This document shows positions 1-7,035 of a DNA stretch of 10,703 bases, piece after piece. Numbering within the stretch: the stretch's first letter is position 1; each line of letters starts with the position of its first letter. The position numbers were made by a program, and so were the translations under genes. The DNA is from Gammaproteobacteria bacterium CG22_combo_CG10-13_8_21_14_all_40_8 (GTDB taxonomy: Bacteria > Pseudomonadota > Gammaproteobacteria > Enterobacterales > GCA-002770795). The notes beneath the pieces are model-generated. The model was not told where the DNA came from, made no database searches, and saw only the letters and a program-made list of their open reading frames with translations. Where the stretch lies: contig PCTP01000185.1 of assembly GCA_002770795.1 (NCBI GenBank), positions 1-10,703 on the forward strand, in the 5' to 3' direction.

Positions 1-356
<356 letters not shown>

Positions 357-583
357 AAGTTTTTAATAGCTTATGGCTATCAATCTTGGCTCGCTGGAAT
401 AATTTTTGCGTTACGTTTGATTGCTCAAATGTCTCTGCATGGTTATTCTCATCGAGCAAATGTCCAACGCTCATTGACTCGAATACCCACACATATTGTC
501 TTATTAATTTGTTAAAGAACTTTTCGACTTCCCGTCTTGTCTGAAAACATCGTTTTCATGACAAACCATCTTCCTGCTTGAGG
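357..583 (-). promoter_or_regulatory. 16S rRNA leader with boxA antiterminator
   Basis: This is transcribed leader between the most proximal rrn promoter and mature 16S. On the minus strand, 520 to 509 reads GTTCTTTAACAA, which matches the boxA element that recruits the Nus antitermination complex. A 5-bp hairpin (ATAGC/GCTAT, 366-380) sits about 10 nt upstream of the 16S 5' end. A 6-bp inverted repeat (TTGCTC 421-426, GAGCAA 454-459) may be a leader stem. The RNase III processing stem cannot be checked because the 16S 3' flank is not in the window. Confidence 0.75.
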
Positions 584-589
584 GCGCAC

Positions 590-617
590 ATTATATACCG
601 CCCTTATATTCTGTCAA
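590..617 (-). promoter_or_regulatory. rRNA promoter, proximal copy
   Basis: On the minus strand TTGACA (617-612) and TATAAT (595-590) are both perfect consensus boxes with a 16-bp spacer, a spacing typical of rrn P1 promoters. The bases after the -10 box are GTGCGCCC, a GC-rich discriminator of the kind linked to ppGpp/DksA stringent control. An A-rich run upstream of the -35 box (about 618-640) looks like an UP element. Transcription would start near 583. Confidence 0.88.
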
Positions 618-696
618 TCTTTTTTTTATCTTATTTTTACGTACCTTATAACTTCTTTGGTACAACCCTTTGGAGCTTCTCTCTCAAGGGAGGCGC

Positions 697-724
697 ATTA
701 TAAGCGCTTATGATTTCCCGTCAA
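697..724 (-). promoter_or_regulatory. rRNA promoter, middle copy
   Basis: The minus strand reads TTGACG (724-719), a 16-bp spacer and TATAAT (702-697), then a GC-rich GCGCCTCCC discriminator. An A-rich tract lies directly upstream of the -35 box. Box sequence, spacer length and discriminator all match the neighbouring copies, so this is the second of three tandem rrn promoters. Confidence 0.85.
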
Positions 725-802
725 GCTTTTTTTCCAATTTATTTTCCGTTTGATTTTCTGAACGCCTTTTTCTTCCCTGCTTGTTCCTAAGCAAGGACGC
801 GC

Positions 803-830
803 ATTATAGGGGTTTAAACTAAATCGTCAA
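803..830 (-). promoter_or_regulatory. rRNA promoter, distal copy
   Basis: The minus strand reads TTGACG (830-825), a 16-bp spacer and TATAAT (808-803), with discriminator GCGCGTCC. The A/T-rich stretch at about 831-865 upstream is a likely UP element. It is the furthest upstream of the three promoters feeding the 16S gene. Confidence 0.85.
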
Positions 831-972
831 TACCTTTTTTGCTTATTTCTTTAAAAAAACTAATTAGGACTTCAATAGATCAAATTATAATCTATAATTA
901 GTGAATGTTTTTCATTACTGGATCTTAAGCTTAGAATAGTTTTTGTTTATTACAAGAGTTAATTTAAAATAT
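831..972. other. AT-rich spacer between pssA and the rrn promoters
   Basis: No gene is visible here. It holds a 7-bp-arm AT palindrome (AATTATA-ATC-TATAATT, 883-899) and a weak bulged hairpin (about 900-919). Neither has the GC stem and T-run of an intrinsic terminator in the pssA direction, so the end of the pssA transcript is not obvious. The part next to the distal rrn promoter probably serves as UP element or Fis-type activator DNA; that is inference from composition only. Confidence 0.4.
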
Positions 973-1755
973 TTATTCTTCTTTAGACTCTGTTGATGTT
1001 TCCTCCTCGCTAGCACGTCGACTTTTAAATGCTCTTAACCGCCATACAGTGACCAAAGGACCTGAAAGCGCATAGCCAGAGAAAACCAGGAATAATACCA
1101 GTGGGGGTTCACTGGCAATCATGACAAATGCTAAGACAAGCGCAAGTACAGCAACAAAGGGAACCTTCTCTTTCCAATCGACTTGTTTGAAAGACTGATA
1201 GCGAAAATTACTGACCATTAATAATCCTACACTAATAAGAATCACCGCAATAAGAAGCGAATAACTCCCCTTGGATATATTATAAGCCTCTCCACACCAC
1301 ACCATACCGCAAACAACAGCGGCAGCAGCAGGAATGGCTAAGCCTTGAAAGTAGCGTTTATCGGCCGTTCCCAACTGAGTGTTAAATCGAGCAAGTCTTA
1401 AAGCTCCTCCCGCGACATAAATGAAAGCCGCCAACCAGCCTAATTTGCCTTGATCGGCTAAAGCCCAGTTGTAAACAACTAACGCTGGCGCAATGCCAAA
1501 TGACACCATATCGGCTAAGCTATCGAACTCAGCGCCAAAAGCGCTTTCAGTGTTAGTCATTCTGGCGATCCTTCCATCAAAGCCATCCATTAACATGGCT
1601 ATAAAAACAGCAATAGCAGCTGTCTCATATTGACCATGCACAGAAGTAATGATTGCGTAAAATCCGGCGAACAACCCTCCGGTTGTGAATAGATTGGGAA
1701 GTAAATAAATGCCACGTCTTTTGTTTGGATTAGTTTCCATAAATTCTGTTACCAT
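973..1755 (-). CDS. pssA: CDP-diacylglycerol--serine O-phosphatidyltransferase
   Basis: The protein makes phosphatidylserine from CDP-diacylglycerol and L-serine at the inner membrane, the first step to phosphatidylethanolamine. It is 260 aa and belongs to the CDP-alcohol phosphotransferase type (Bacillus-like PssA), not the phospholipase-D-like PssA of E. coli. The family signature DGx2ARx8Gx3Dx3D is intact: D60-G61, A64-R65, G74, D78 and D82. Before it stands RRGIYLLPNLFTTGGLFAGFYA, the usual N-terminal start of the first membrane helix, followed by several more hydrophobic spans and a charged C-terminal tail rich in Glu, Ser and Lys. The start at 1755 gives MVTEFMETNPNKRRG; an in-frame ATG at 1740 is an equally plausible start, and neither has a good ribosome binding site. 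It is transcribed divergently from the DUF3579 gene and toward the rrn promoters. Confidence 0.93.
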   Translation of the reverse strand: MVTEFMETNPNKRRGIYLLPNLFTTGGLFAGFYAIITSVHGQYETAAIAVFIAMLMDGFDGRIARMTNTESAFGAEFDSLADMVSFGIAPALVVYNWALADQGKLGWLAAFIYVAGGALRLARFNTQLGTADKRYFQGLAIPAAAAVVCGMVWCGEAYNISKGSYSLLIAVILISVGLLMVSNFRYQSFKQVDWKEKVPFVAVLALVLAFVMIASEPPLVLFLVFSGYALSGPLVTVWRLRAFKSRRASEEETSTESKEE

Positions 1756-1872
1756 ATTTGGGGAATGTGTATTTCAAGCAATCAATGCGCTCAAAACTTG
1801 TTGCCATGCATACAATGCTTGGTGTTTTTGTCGTAAAATTATCATTAACAATCAGTTAAAATTGATGAATTA

Positions 1873-1881
1873 TGGTATAGT
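1873..1881 (+). promoter_or_regulatory. Extended -10 promoter of the DUF3579 gene
   Basis: TGGTATAGT at 1873-1881 is a TGn-extended -10 element (TATAGT, 5/6 to consensus). No good -35 box lies 16-18 bp upstream, which is common for extended -10 promoters. An imperfect palindrome (ATCATTAAC-N5-GTTAAAATTGAT, about 1841-1866) occupies the -35 region and could bind a regulator. The start would be near 1888, leaving a leader of about 50 nt. Confidence 0.5.
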
Positions 1882-1937
1882 GTTACTAATGCTGAATACC
1901 TAGTCAATCAATATTTGTTGTGTCGGAGTCATCCCGC

Positions 1938-2216
1938 GTGCATAAAGAAGTCCCTAACACTGTTTTTCATGACTGTGTCATTGTTGGAAAATCATTAAAT
2001 GGACAAACTTTTCGGCCCAGTGATTGGGCTGAAAGAGTTTGCGGACATTTAGCAACATTTAGAAATAGACGAATTTATTATTCTTCTCTTTTGCGGCCCG
2101 CAGTAATTGATGGTACAAAATGTATTATTGTCAATGCTTCCTTAGAGAAGCTCCATCCCAAGGTTTATCAGATGGTGATGGATTTCAGCCGTACTAACCA
2201 GCTACAAGTACGATAA
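1938..2216 (+). CDS. DUF3579 family protein
   Basis: A small cytoplasmic protein of 92 aa with no known function. It is recognised as DUF3579 by FRPSDWAERVCG (about residues 25-36), RPAVIDGTKCIIV (53-65) and the C-terminal FSRTNQLQV, as I recall this family from proteobacterial genomes. No signal peptide or membrane segment is seen. I chose GTG at 1938 because GGAG (1925-1928) sits 9 nt upstream; an in-frame GTG at 1920 would add six residues but has no ribosome binding site. It stands alone between its own promoter and a hairpin, divergent from pssA. The identification is confident; the function is not known. Confidence 0.85.
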   Translation: MHKEVPNTVFHDCVIVGKSLNGQTFRPSDWAERVCGHLATFRNRRIYYSSLLRPAVIDGTKCIIVNASLEKLHPKVYQMVMDFSRTNQLQVR

Positions 2217-2245
2217 CAACCATAAAATCAAAATATGATAACTCG

Positions 2246-2261
2246 TCAGTGTCAGCACTGA
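2246..2261 (+). terminator. Possible terminator after the DUF3579 gene
   Basis: TCAGTG-TCAG-CACTGA forms a 6-bp perfect stem with a 4-nt loop, 30 nt after the stop codon. It is followed by TTGGTTCTAATT, only a poor U-tract, so termination may be weak. Confidence 0.4.
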
Positions 2262-2290
2262 TTGGTTCTAATTAATTTGCAACAAGCTAT

Positions 2291-2318
2291 TTGAGCTTTA
2301 TTAACTCTCTGCTATAGT
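2291..2318 (+). promoter_or_regulatory. Promoter of the DUF4124 gene
   Basis: TTGAGC (2291-2296, 4/6 to the -35 consensus), a 16-bp spacer and TATAGT (2313-2318, 5/6 to the -10 consensus). Transcription would start near 2325. The spacer, the -10 edge and the leader carry three copies of a 9-mer (see the repeat entry), which suggests that this promoter is controlled. Confidence 0.55.
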
Positions 2319-2352
2319 TAATAAAATACCGTGAGTTAATAAAAAACCGTGG
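2297..2352 (+). repeat. Inverted plus tandem 9-mer/18-mer repeats in the DUF4124 promoter and leader
   Basis: TTTATTAAC (2297-2305) and GTTAATAAA (2317-2325) are perfect inverted copies with an 11-bp gap. A third copy in direct orientation lies at 2335-2343. The second and third copies are each part of an 18-bp tandem unit, GTTAATAAAAtACCGTGa and its neighbour at 2317-2334 and 2335-2352, identical at 16 of 18 positions. The array lies between the -35 box and the Shine-Dalgarno sequence, so it could act as an operator, or could be a simple local duplication. Confidence 0.6.
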
Positions 2353-2361
2353 AGATTGCTT

Positions 2362-2799
2362 ATGATTAAGATAGTAACGATCGCAACAATAAGTATGCTC
2401 GTCGTTTTAGCCACAAACTCTTTTGCAAATGATCCCCTTTATAAGTGGACGGATGCGAAGGGTGAAGTTCATTTTACCCAAACCCCCCCATTGGGTGATA
2501 TTCCATACACGGTTTTGAACGTACAAATTCAATCAGTGATCCCCTCGCCAAAAACACAAATAATTGAAGATAAAAAAAAAGATGACACCCTTTCAACAGA
2601 AACAAAAGCATTCCACGATGCAAGAGATCGTAACTGTCAACTTGCCAAAGAGAATATGAAGACTTTATCCGAAAGAGCTCGTATACGTGTCAACACAGCA
2701 GATGGCGAATCTCGTTTACTCACCGAACAAGAGAAAGCAGAAAAGATGAAGCTTTCACAGGAGCAAATTACATCTTTCTGTACTCCTATTAAAGAATAA
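2362..2799 (+). CDS. Secreted DUF4124 domain protein
   Basis: A 145-aa exported protein of unknown function. Residues 1-22 form a signal peptide: MIKIV, a hydrophobic core, then TNSFA with cleavage likely before ND. Directly after it comes the DUF4124 signature LYKWTDAKGEVHFTQTPP (about 26-43), a small beta-structured domain common in gammaproteobacterial periplasmic proteins. The remainder (60-145) is charged and probably helical, with two cysteines (C92, C140) that could form a disulfide in the periplasm. ATG at 2362 is chosen because GGAG (2351-2354) lies 7 nt upstream; the in-frame TTG at 2356 would touch that site. It converges on the AmpG-like gene with a 32-bp gap and no clear terminator. 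Confidence 0.85.
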   Translation: MIKIVTIATISMLVVLATNSFANDPLYKWTDAKGEVHFTQTPPLGDIPYTVLNVQIQSVIPSPKTQIIEDKKKDDTLSTETKAFHDARDRNCQLAKENMKTLSERARIRVNTADGESRLLTEQEKAEKMKLSQEQITSFCTPIKE

Positions 2800-2831
2800 C
2801 GATGGCTAAATGGTATCTTATATTTGATATT

Positions 2832-4130
2832 TCATTTTGGTTCAGTATTCCAAGGAGCTGCCTTAATCAGCAATAACATACCAGGGATAGCTAGAAAAAA
2901 GCATAAATAGTAGAAATTCACCCATCCCATGCTATCGACTAAAAAACCTGTAGATGAACCAACAACAACTCTTGGTATGGTAGAAAAACTAGTGAGTAAT
3001 GCAATTTGCGTGGCAGCGAGGCTCTTATTGGTTTGTAAAAAAATATAAGAAACCAAAGCAACTGTTCCCAATCCTACTCCAATATATTCAAAACTTACTA
3101 CGCCAAAAAGCCATAATTCTCCTGAAGTCACATGAAGAGAAAAATAATCGGCTAGCCATGTTACTATTTCAGGATTTGCCCCCACTTTAGTCAGTTGGAC
3201 ATAACCTAAAATGGAAGCCATCTGCACCACACCAAATAGCCATAATGATCGATTAACGCCCACTTTAAGCATAACAAGACCACCTAACAGGCCTCCAGCA
3301 ATTGAAGACCATAGGGCAGAAAACTTAGCAACTGTCCCAATTTCAATTTTACTAAAACCCATATCAATATAAAATGGTTGTGCCAGAGAAACAGCCATAT
3401 TATCACCAAGTTTGTAAAGGAAAATAAACAGCAACGTGATAAGGGCTGGCTTTATACCGATCTTGCTAAAAAAATCATGTAGCGGTTCAATCACAGCTTC
3501 CTTCAGCGTTTTTGGTGGCTTGGGCTCTACCTCTGATTGAGGCAACCAAAGTGTTACCAAAATACCTAATCCCATCACAAAGCTGACACTTAGCAGCACC
3601 CAAGACCATGGCCAAGCATCGGCTAAAATTAAAGCCAGAGATCCGGGAACAAGGGAAGAAATTCTGTAACCATTCACCGCTAAACTATTTCCCATACCCA
3701 ATTCATCCGCTTCCAAAAGCTCTCGTCGATAGGCTTCAATAACTATATCTTGGGTTGCGCTATAAAATGCCACGATAAAACTTAATCCAGCAATAAGATA
3801 TATGTCCACCTTGGCATCCAGTAGTGCAAAAGCGGAGATAGAAAGGGTCAAAAGAATTTGTACAGGTATTAAAGTGGTTTTACGGCGCCCAAATCTTTTT
3901 GGGCTCACTCGATCGGCCAAAGGTGACCAAAGGAACTTCCAAACGTAAGGGAGTTGGATAAGATTAAACAAGCCAATAGTCGCTAAATCTATTCCTTCGA
4001 ATCTTAGCCAGGCAGGAATTAGCTGAAAAAGTAAATATAAAGGCAGTCCAGAAAAGAATCCGGTTAAAATACTTGCCAACATGCGACGGGTAAATATTTT
4101 ATCCCATATTGAATATTGCAAGTATTTCAC
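2832..4130 (-). CDS. ampG: AmpG-like muropeptide permease (MFS)
   Basis: An inner-membrane major facilitator transporter of 432 aa with about 12 hydrophobic spans. Family hallmarks are GFFSGLPLYL (24-33), YVWKFLWSPLADR (62-74), GRRK (81-84) and ATQDIVIEAYR (125-135), all matching AmpG proteins as I recall them. AmpG imports GlcNAc-anhydroMurNAc peptides for cell-wall recycling and can feed beta-lactamase induction. E. coli AmpG is longer (491 aa, 14 spans), so this is a shorter relative and a different but related substrate is possible. The start is GTG at 4130 without a strong ribosome binding site; the first membrane span begins about residue 18, so a few-residue shift would not matter. It lies 68 bp downstream of lysS on the same strand, with a hairpin in the gap, and could share its transcript. 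Confidence 0.82.
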   Translation of the reverse strand: MKYLQYSIWDKIFTRRMLASILTGFFSGLPLYLLFQLIPAWLRFEGIDLATIGLFNLIQLPYVWKFLWSPLADRVSPKRFGRRKTTLIPVQILLTLSISAFALLDAKVDIYLIAGLSFIVAFYSATQDIVIEAYRRELLEADELGMGNSLAVNGYRISSLVPGSLALILADAWPWSWVLLSVSFVMGLGILVTLWLPQSEVEPKPPKTLKEAVIEPLHDFFSKIGIKPALITLLFIFLYKLGDNMAVSLAQPFYIDMGFSKIEIGTVAKFSALWSSIAGGLLGGLVMLKVGVNRSLWLFGVVQMASILGYVQLTKVGANPEIVTWLADYFSLHVTSGELWLFGVVSFEYIGVGLGTVALVSYIFLQTNKSLAATQIALLTSFSTIPRVVVGSSTGFLVDSMGWVNFYYLCFFLAIPGMLLLIKAAPWNTEPK

Positions 4131-4161
4131 CCATCTTCATTTGAATTCACTGAGTTGAAAT

Positions 4162-4185
4162 CAGCCAAGACTTAGAGCTTGACTG
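4162..4185 (-). terminator. Hairpin between lysS and ampG
   Basis: On the minus strand CAGTCAAG-CTCTAAGT-CTTGGCTG forms an 8-bp stem with one G-U pair and an 8-nt loop, 14 nt after the lysS stop. No T-run follows, so it is a weak terminator at best and may only attenuate or stabilise the lysS message ahead of ampG. Confidence 0.35.
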
Positions 4186-4198
4186 GGTTCAAAAAGTT

Positions 4199-5707
4199 TT
4201 AATGATGCTCTTTTCTCATATGAGGGAATAACAAAACATCACGTATTGTAGGCGAGTTGGTTAATAACATCACTAATCGATCAATTCCTATTCCCTCTCC
4301 TGCTGTGGGTGGCAGCCCGTACTCAAGAGCACGGATATAGTCAGCGTCATAATGCATCGCTTCTTCATCACCAGCCTCCATGGCGGCAACTTGAGCTTTA
4401 AAACGTTCTGCTTGATCTTCTGGATCATTTAACTCAGAAAATCCATTGGCCAATTCACGGCCACCCGCAAAAAACTCGAACCTATCCGTGACGTCAGGGT
4501 TTGTATCATTCCTGCGAGCCAAAGGTGATATTTCTGTGGGGTAAGCAGTGATAAATGTGGGTTGAATTAAATGTTCTTCTGCTGTGGCCTCAAATAGCTC
4601 TATATGAATTCTGCCAAGCCCCCAGCTATCTTCTAGGTGAACATGCTTCTTTTTAGCAATGCTTCTAGCCGTTTCAAGATCAGCCAGCATGGTTTCAGTG
4701 AGCTCAGGGTTATATTTAAGTACCGCTTCCACAACCGTCATTCTTGCGAAGGGTTTTGAAAAATCATATTCTGCACCTTCACTGGTAAATTGTTCAGTCC
4801 CTAGAACTTGTTTGACCATGCCTCTGAACATATCTTCGGTGAGATCCATCAAATCATTGTAATCAGCATAACCCATATAGAATTCTAACATAGTAAATTC
4901 AGGGTTATGTCTTGTGGATAAACCTTCATTTCTAAAGTTGCGATTAATTTCATACACGCGCTCAAATCCGCCGACAACCAATCGTTTCAGATAAAGTTCT
5001 GGTGCAATTCGTAAATATAGCGGCATATCTAATGCGTTATGATGAGTGACAAAGGGCTTAGCGCTGGCTCCACCCGGGATCACATGCATCATAGGTGTTT
5101 CAACTTCTAAAAAATTCTGTGCATCAAGATAGTTACGAATATACTTGGTAATTTCACTACGAATTTTAAAAGTTTTTCTAGATTGTTGGTTAACGATTAA
5201 GTCAACATAACGTTGACGATAGCGTTGTTCTTGATCGGCTAACCCTGCCCATTTATCTGGTAGAGGACGTAGCGCTTTAGTCAGTAATATCATCGATTGA
5301 GCTTTAATAGAAAGCTCTCCTGTTTGAGTTTTGAAGACCACACCTTCAAAACCAAATATATCCCCAATATCCGATTTTTTAAAAGCCTCTAAGGTGTCTT
5401 CGCCAAGATCATCTTGTCGTATAAACACCTGAATACGGTCTGACATATCTTGAATGGTGGCAAAGCAGGCTTTTCCCATAATCCGACGAGTCATTACCCG
5501 CCCAGCTATTTTCACAGGGATTTTCTGAGGATCTAGCTCTTCCTTGGAAAGATGATTATATTTTTCATGAAGATCTGCCGCTAAACTATCTCTTCGAAAA
5601 TGATTAGGGTAAGCATTTCCCTGCTCTCGAAGGTGCGCTAATTTTTCACGACGCAGTGTCATTTGGCTGTTTATATCTTCATGGTTTTCTGGTGTTTCTG
5701 TTGTCAT
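4199..5707 (-). CDS. lysS: Lysine--tRNA ligase, class II
   Basis: It charges tRNA-Lys with lysine using ATP, in the cytoplasm. At 502 aa it is close to E. coli LysS (505). An N-terminal OB-fold anticodon-binding domain (about 65-145, with VKIAGRVMTRRIMGKACFATIQD) is followed by the class II catalytic domain. Motif 1 is around FLEVETPMM (199-207), motif 2 around the FRNEG arginine (258-262) with STRHNPEFTMLEFY, and motif 3 is GEGIGIDRLVM (470-480). The lysine pocket segment FAGGRELANGFSELNDP is complete. ATG at 5707 gives the expected short charged N-terminus. It lies 72 bp after prfB on the same strand, the conserved prfB-lysS order of gammaproteobacteria, so co-transcription from the prfB promoter is likely. 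Confidence 0.97.
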   Translation of the reverse strand: MTTETPENHEDINSQMTLRREKLAHLREQGNAYPNHFRRDSLAADLHEKYNHLSKEELDPQKIPVKIAGRVMTRRIMGKACFATIQDMSDRIQVFIRQDDLGEDTLEAFKKSDIGDIFGFEGVVFKTQTGELSIKAQSMILLTKALRPLPDKWAGLADQEQRYRQRYVDLIVNQQSRKTFKIRSEITKYIRNYLDAQNFLEVETPMMHVIPGGASAKPFVTHHNALDMPLYLRIAPELYLKRLVVGGFERVYEINRNFRNEGLSTRHNPEFTMLEFYMGYADYNDLMDLTEDMFRGMVKQVLGTEQFTSEGAEYDFSKPFARMTVVEAVLKYNPELTETMLADLETARSIAKKKHVHLEDSWGLGRIHIELFEATAEEHLIQPTFITAYPTEISPLARRNDTNPDVTDRFEFFAGGRELANGFSELNDPEDQAERFKAQVAAMEAGDEEAMHYDADYIRALEYGLPPTAGEGIGIDRLVMLLTNSPTIRDVLLFPHMRKEHH

Positions 5708-5779
5708 CTAAGTTCTCATTTTCTAAGGTTCAATCTGCAAATTATGATATCAAATTTGTGATATGGCTAGAGTCTATTT

Positions 5780-6875
5780 TTATAGCCCTGACTTTAAGCT
5801 AGCTTCTATAAAAAAGTCCAAGTCACCATCTAAAACAGCTTGCGTATTACTCGTTTCAATACCTGTTCTTAAATCTTTAATGCGAGATTGATCAAGTACA
5901 TAGGATCTAATTTGTGACCCCCAACCAATATCGCTTTTTTCAGATTCTTGATCTGACTGGATATCTCTTTGTTTTTGTAGCTCCAACTCATAAAGTTTAG
6001 CTTTTAGCTGCTTCATCGCGGAAGCTCGATTCTTGTGTTGTGAACGGTCATTCTGACACTGTACCATCACCCCAGTTGGTTCATGGGTGATACGAATAGC
6101 AGAATCAGTTTTATTAATATGCTGACCACCAGCGCCACTGGCTCGAAAAGTGTCCACGCGGATATCTGCTGGATTTATCTCAATTTCTATTGAGTCATCA
6201 ATTTCTGGATAGACAAAAATTGAGGCAAATGAAGTATGGCGTCGATTCCCCGAGTCGAAGGGAGATTTTCTCACCAATCGATGTACGCCTGTTTCAGTAC
6301 GTAACCACCCATAGGCGTACTCACCTTCAAATCTCACCGTTGCAGATTTAATACCTGCAACATCCCCATCGGAGAGTTCAGTAACTTCTGTTTTAAAACC
6401 ATGGGCTTCACCCCATCTCAGATATTGGCGAAGTAACATACTTGCCCAATCTTGGGCCTCTGTGCCGCCAGAACCTGATTGTACATCTAAGAAGGCATTA
6501 TTGGCATCAACTTCCCCAGAAAACATACGTCTAAATTCTAAATCCGCGATGCGTTGTGTATAGTCATTAATTTCTTTTTGAATTTCTTTAACGGCTATCT
6601 CATCGTCTTCTTCAGCAGCCATTGCTAATAACTCAGGCAAATCCATTAATCCATCAGACAGCGTTTGCAAAGTTCCGACAATACGCTCTAAATTAGCGCG
6701 CTCTTGCCCGAGTTTTTGAGCCTTTTCTGGATCATCCCATATATTTGGGAGTTCTAACTCCCGTTCAATTTCTTCTAGTTGCTCTTTTTTTGAATCAAAG
6801 TCAAAGATACCCCCTAAGGGTTGAAACTCTTTGCTCTAAGTCGCAGATCGATTCACGAATTGGGTTGATTTCCAT
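5780..6875 (-). CDS. prfB: Peptide chain release factor 2 (programmed +1 frameshift)
   Basis: RF2 recognises UAA and UGA stop codons and triggers peptide release on the ribosome. The gene is in two frames: codons 1-24 (6875-6804, MEINPIRES...LRGYL) end at an in-frame TGA (6803-6801). Translation then continues in the +1 frame from 6802 (DFDSKKEQ...) to the stop at 5780. The joined product is 364 aa; E. coli RF2 is 365. The stop-recognition tripeptide SPF is at about 204-206 and the catalytic GGQ at 249-251, in RASGAGGQHINKTDSAIR. The residue matching E. coli position 246 is alanine, the common form, not the threonine of E. coli K-12. A reading that starts at an internal codon (for example 6670) misses the first 68 residues. 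ATG at 6875 has little Shine-Dalgarno character. lysS follows 72 bp downstream. Confidence 0.97.
6800..6815 (-). promoter_or_regulatory. prfB autoregulatory +1 frameshift site
   Basis: On the minus strand the site reads AGGGGGTATCTTTGAC, identical to the classical E. coli RF2 site. AGGGGG (6815-6810) is the internal Shine-Dalgarno-like stimulator, CTT (6806-6804) the slippery codon, and TGA-C the poor RF2-dependent stop. When RF2 is low, ribosomes pause at TGA and slip +1; when it is ample they terminate, so RF2 controls its own synthesis. Confidence 0.97.
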
Positions 6876-6884
6876 GGTTTTCAC

Positions 6885-6890
6885 ATTATA
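6885..6890 (-). promoter_or_regulatory. Possible -10 box of prfB
   Basis: A perfect TATAAT lies on the minus strand only 9 nt before the prfB ATG. No convincing -35 box is found 15-18 bp upstream. If used, transcription would begin within about 1-4 nt of the start codon, giving a nearly leaderless message. It may be a chance match in AT-rich DNA. Confidence 0.3.
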
Positions 6891-6903
6891 TACAAAATTA
6901 AGA

Positions 6904-6925
6904 TGGCTTCATTTTACCGAAGCCA
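6904..6925 (-). terminator. Likely terminator of the borosin-kinase operon
   Basis: On the minus strand TGGCTTC-GGTAAAAT-GAAGCCA is a perfect 7-bp stem with an 8-nt loop, followed by TCTTAATTTTG, a moderate T-rich tail. It lies about 110 nt after the kinase stop and just ahead of prfB. A second inverted repeat (ATAAACCT/AGGTTTAT, about 6988-7021) lies closer to the kinase but has a long AT loop and no T-run. Confidence 0.5.
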
Positions 6926-7035
6926 AGGGATACAGTACAGAAGATATGCGAATTAAATCCAAATTAAACACATACAGGTGTAGGAGAATAAACCTGAATT
7001 TATACTTTAAATCTAGGTTTATCTGTTGAAAAATT

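Noticed and set aside
1756..1919. Candidate pssA promoter such as TTTACG-N17-TGTATG on the minus strand
   Set aside because: Matches are only 4/6 and 3/6, and several equally poor pairs exist in this AT-rich divergent region.
2808..2837. Imperfect hairpin (AAATG/CATTT with TATC/GATA) between the convergent DUF4124 and ampG genes
   Set aside because: It has an internal loop, is AT-only in most pairs, overlaps the ampG stop and has no T-run in either direction, so I do not call a bidirectional terminator.
6745..7029. 94-aa plus-strand ORF (and a 69-aa minus ORF at 6909-7118) around the prfB start and kinase end
   Set aside because: They overlap the prfB coding region or the kinase C-terminus in other frames, have no ribosome binding site and no recognisable domain.
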